A DNA stretch of 64,000 nucleotides from Dipylidium caninum (Eukaryota; Platyhelminthes; Cestoda; Cyclophyllidea; Dipylidiidae), in assembly GCA_017562135.1 (NCBI GenBank), contig QEYB01000282.1, forward strand, positions 577,501 through 641,500. The letters are read 5' to 3'. The notes beneath the pieces are model-generated. The model worked only from the letters and a program-made list of their open reading frames with translations, made no database searches and was not told the origin of the DNA. Shown here one piece after another: positions 61,851-64,000 of this stretch. Every line of letters starts with the position of its first letter. Positions within the stretch are counted from its first letter, which is position 1. Position numbers and translations under genes: made by a program.

Positions 61851-63257
61851 AACGTTAGAAGGCAACCTGTTTAAATGTCAATGCCGTCTAGCGTATTCGA
61901 TGTGACCGGGCCGTCAAATTGACCGCACACGTTAATGAAAGATGTAACCGACCGCCAACTGCACTCGTAAATTTAAAAACCAATTTAAGTCAAACTGCAT
62001 GCCAGGTTGTAAGGCGTGCAAAGGTGCTAGTTCATGCCCAACAATTTGAAATTCACAATAATTAACTTACTTGAAATATTTGAACCCCATGTATGATCCA
62101 TATATGTGGTTCATTTATAGCACTACCCTATAAATTCGAAAACGAGGGAACAGCCATCTTGAAAATTTCGGAAGAAGTTTGACACTTTATTGGCTAATCG
62201 CAGTAGGTAGGTATTACTAATCTATGAGCGGTTGTTAACTTACTAGTACGCCATTGTCACAAGTTCAACCTTTTCCGAAATACAAATACGTCTTTTTAAA
62301 GATTTATAACAATTAGTTCATATTATGCCCCATCGAGTTAATTAGCCATGTAATAGCGTCCTACCTCTTTATTCAATGTAAGATAGATGTGCATCTGAAA
62401 TATTTATACCACAGACATTCCAAAATCCTTGGAGATAGATATTCAGGGGACACTGATTTGACGGCTAATTGGATGTCAACAGATAGAGGGCAGCTGTTGA
62501 AATACGGTATTTTTAGATAGCCAATGGTATAGTGGAAACTCTTTCTCGAAATGAAGTGCAAACTATTGAGGTTGAAACTCCAACATATGTATGGTTTAAT
62601 AACGAGTACTTTACGTACATTCGAAAGCGCAGTCGAACAATACTTCATACAGTTTAAGGAATTTGGGGATAGATAAGTCACAGAATTTGCTGTTGCAATT
62701 TCTGACAACTTCGGCAGAATAATTAAACAATTACCAAGAAAACATGGCCTCCATTAAGTTCATACACTATTGAGTGCAATTTATTCCTGAAATATATGTT
62801 TCTATCTCTTGATGCCTACATAACACTTGATGTTCGTGTAGAGATGTTCGTGACTTTGTCATGTAGTTAAGAACAAGAATTATTTATGATTTTCCTCTTG
62901 CCGTTGTAACCGACGCCCAAGACATTTAGTACAATTATTCACCGTACTTGAGTTATACATTTACTAGTAAAAAGTAGAGAATGCCAAGGCAGAAAGTACC
63001 AGACTTAGTTGGTTGAAGCACAGTGCACATATACGCATACACGTACGCGCAAACACACACACACATACCCACACACACAAAAACAACCCCAGTGCGCGAT
63101 CACAACTTCAAGGCGATCTCTTTGATTCGTTCCCTATGACCAGCCAACCATTAAGCAGCACCTACGAAACAATTCACTGAGTGTATTTTACTCTAAGCAC
63201 ACTTTCCACATTCACCTCAACTCATTTGCAACACTTGCCTATCTCTTGGCAGGAGCC
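61851..63257. promoter_or_regulatory. Divergent intergenic region between M-Ras and the PTB-like gene
   Basis: It lies 5' to both genes and is AT-rich. A CA-repeat tract sits at about 63052-63080 and a pyrimidine-rich 3' splice site at 63236-63252. A minus-strand frame at 62373-62708 is open but not recognisable. Confidence 0.35.
63052..63080 (+). repeat. CA-rich microsatellite
   Basis: AAACACACACACACATACCCACACACACA is a short imperfect (CA)n tract in the divergent promoter region. Confidence 0.8.
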
Positions 63258-64000
63258 ATGTCATTACGTAATCCTTCCACGAACGAGACAAAACTCACAG
63301 TTAAATTGACCAAAAGGATACCTATCACTCCCCGGGATGACCTACTTACTCGTAATCTCAATGGAGTCTACGAACAGTGCTTACAACTCCTCAGGACCAA
63401 GAACTACCATGACAAACGATTCACCACCAAGGTGACGTTCATGAAAAATGGTCTCCAACTGAATAAGGGTTCCTGGTGGTTTAATGAGCCAAATGATTCA
63501 TTTGTGCCCTATAAAAACATTCTTCAGTTCTCCTCGTTTTATGGACGTCCAGCTAAAATCCTCTTGCTCATCACCAACGAAGCGAAGAACAAAACTGAGC
63601 TAGTTGTGGTAAAAACCAAGGGACCGAACTATGCAAACCATCTCATGGATGTGTTGAAACGTAACGTGGATCGAGCCCACAACAATTTGGTACAAAATGA
63701 GACGTCACCTGGGAACGGTAAGCCACGGCCGGTAAGCTATCAACCGGGCGTAGGTGACACCAATTCATCGATGGTACGATCCCCCGCCGTCACCTCCCCT
63801 TCTGGGCAACAGAGACGAAGACCTGCTCCACCTCCCCCATCTACTTCTATCGAAAAATCTCCGGACTCAGGTAACCAGCAGATGACAGCGATGCCGCAGC
63901 CAGGTGAAATTCCAAAACGAGTCAAAAAAATCAGTAGTCAGAATAATAATGTGAAGAATGAGTCGCCAAGTCCGAGTAATGGGATATTCGAGGGTAGTTA
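63258..64000 (+). CDS. PTB/PID-like domain protein with proline-rich tail, cut by the window edge
   Basis: The ATG at 63258 lies five bases behind CTATCTCTTGGCAG, and the frame stays open for 247 codons to the end of the window, so the C-terminus is missing. Residues about 40-145 alternate short strands and end in a helix (KVTFMKNGLQLNKGSWWF, YKNILQFSSFYGRP, KTELVVVKTKG, then NHLMDVLKRNVDRAH), a pattern like phosphotyrosine-binding/pleckstrin-type domains. This fold call is inference from the pattern, not from a recognised family member. After it comes a disordered, basic and proline-rich part with RRRPAPPPPSTS, a likely SH3 or WW ligand, and a Lys/Asn/Ser-rich stretch. An adaptor role in signalling is plausible. 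It is divergent from M-Ras, 1.4 kb away. Confidence 0.72.
   Translation, partial: MSLRNPSTNETKLTVKLTKRIPITPRDDLLTRNLNGVYEQCLQLLRTKNYHDKRFTTKVTFMKNGLQLNKGSWWFNEPNDSFVPYKNILQFSSFYGRPAKILLLITNEAKNKTELVVVKTKGPNYANHLMDVLKRNVDRAHNNLVQNETSPGNGKPRPVSYQPGVGDTNSSMVRSPAVTSPSGQQRRRPAPPPPSTSIEKSPDSGNQQMTAMPQPGEIPKRVKKISSQNNNVKNESPSPSNGIFEGS

Overview
The window is a eukaryotic nuclear contig and most likely comes from a flatworm, probably a parasitic one such as a tapeworm. Genes are split by introns of very uneven size: 33, 42, 43, 68, 71 and 78 bp sit beside 3.2 and 4.6 kb. Several initiator ATGs lie only 4-12 bases behind a good 3' splice site, as in genes that receive a spliced leader. The proteins are ordinary animal proteins (a rhodopsin-type receptor, M-Ras, membrin, stomatin-like protein 2, RRN3), with no bacterial or organellar signature. 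Species assignment is inference only.

Layout. Positions 1-20,000 are GC-richer by eye and gene-poor: they hold a small inverted duplication (3.9 and 5.5 kb), a tentative three-exon gene (5.8-7.1 kb), and a large inverted repeat (8.47-9.79 kb and 16.04-17.46 kb) that contains a pentanucleotide array. A two-exon GPCR occupies 21,205-27,403. A broken irritans-type mariner transposase lies at 30.5-31.5 kb. Orphan coding-like exons of unknown function sit at 37.3 and 38.4 kb.

From 39.9 kb onward the window is AT-richer and densely populated: STOML2 (-, nine exons), RRN3 (+, one exon), a four-helix membrane protein (-), membrin/GOSR2 (-, five exons), an unrecognised 366-residue protein (+, three exons), M-Ras (-, five exons) and, cut by the right edge, a PTB-like protein (+). 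I assembled exon structures by eye from splice sites, reading phase and remembered family sequences; each chain closes in phase from start to stop.

The right-hand genes are mostly housekeeping and do not form one pathway: mitochondrial inner-membrane scaffolding (STOML2), RNA polymerase I initiation (RRN3), ER-Golgi fusion (membrin) and Ras signalling (M-Ras). They are arranged as divergent pairs (STOML2/RRN3, membrin/unknown, M-Ras/PTB-like) and convergent pairs (RRN3/four-helix protein, with stops 91 bp apart). I see no clearly new multi-gene system. The most unusual items are the inverted repeat, the run of leader-type acceptors, the 33-bp frame-preserving intron in membrin, and the tandem acceptor in M-Ras next to the effector loop.
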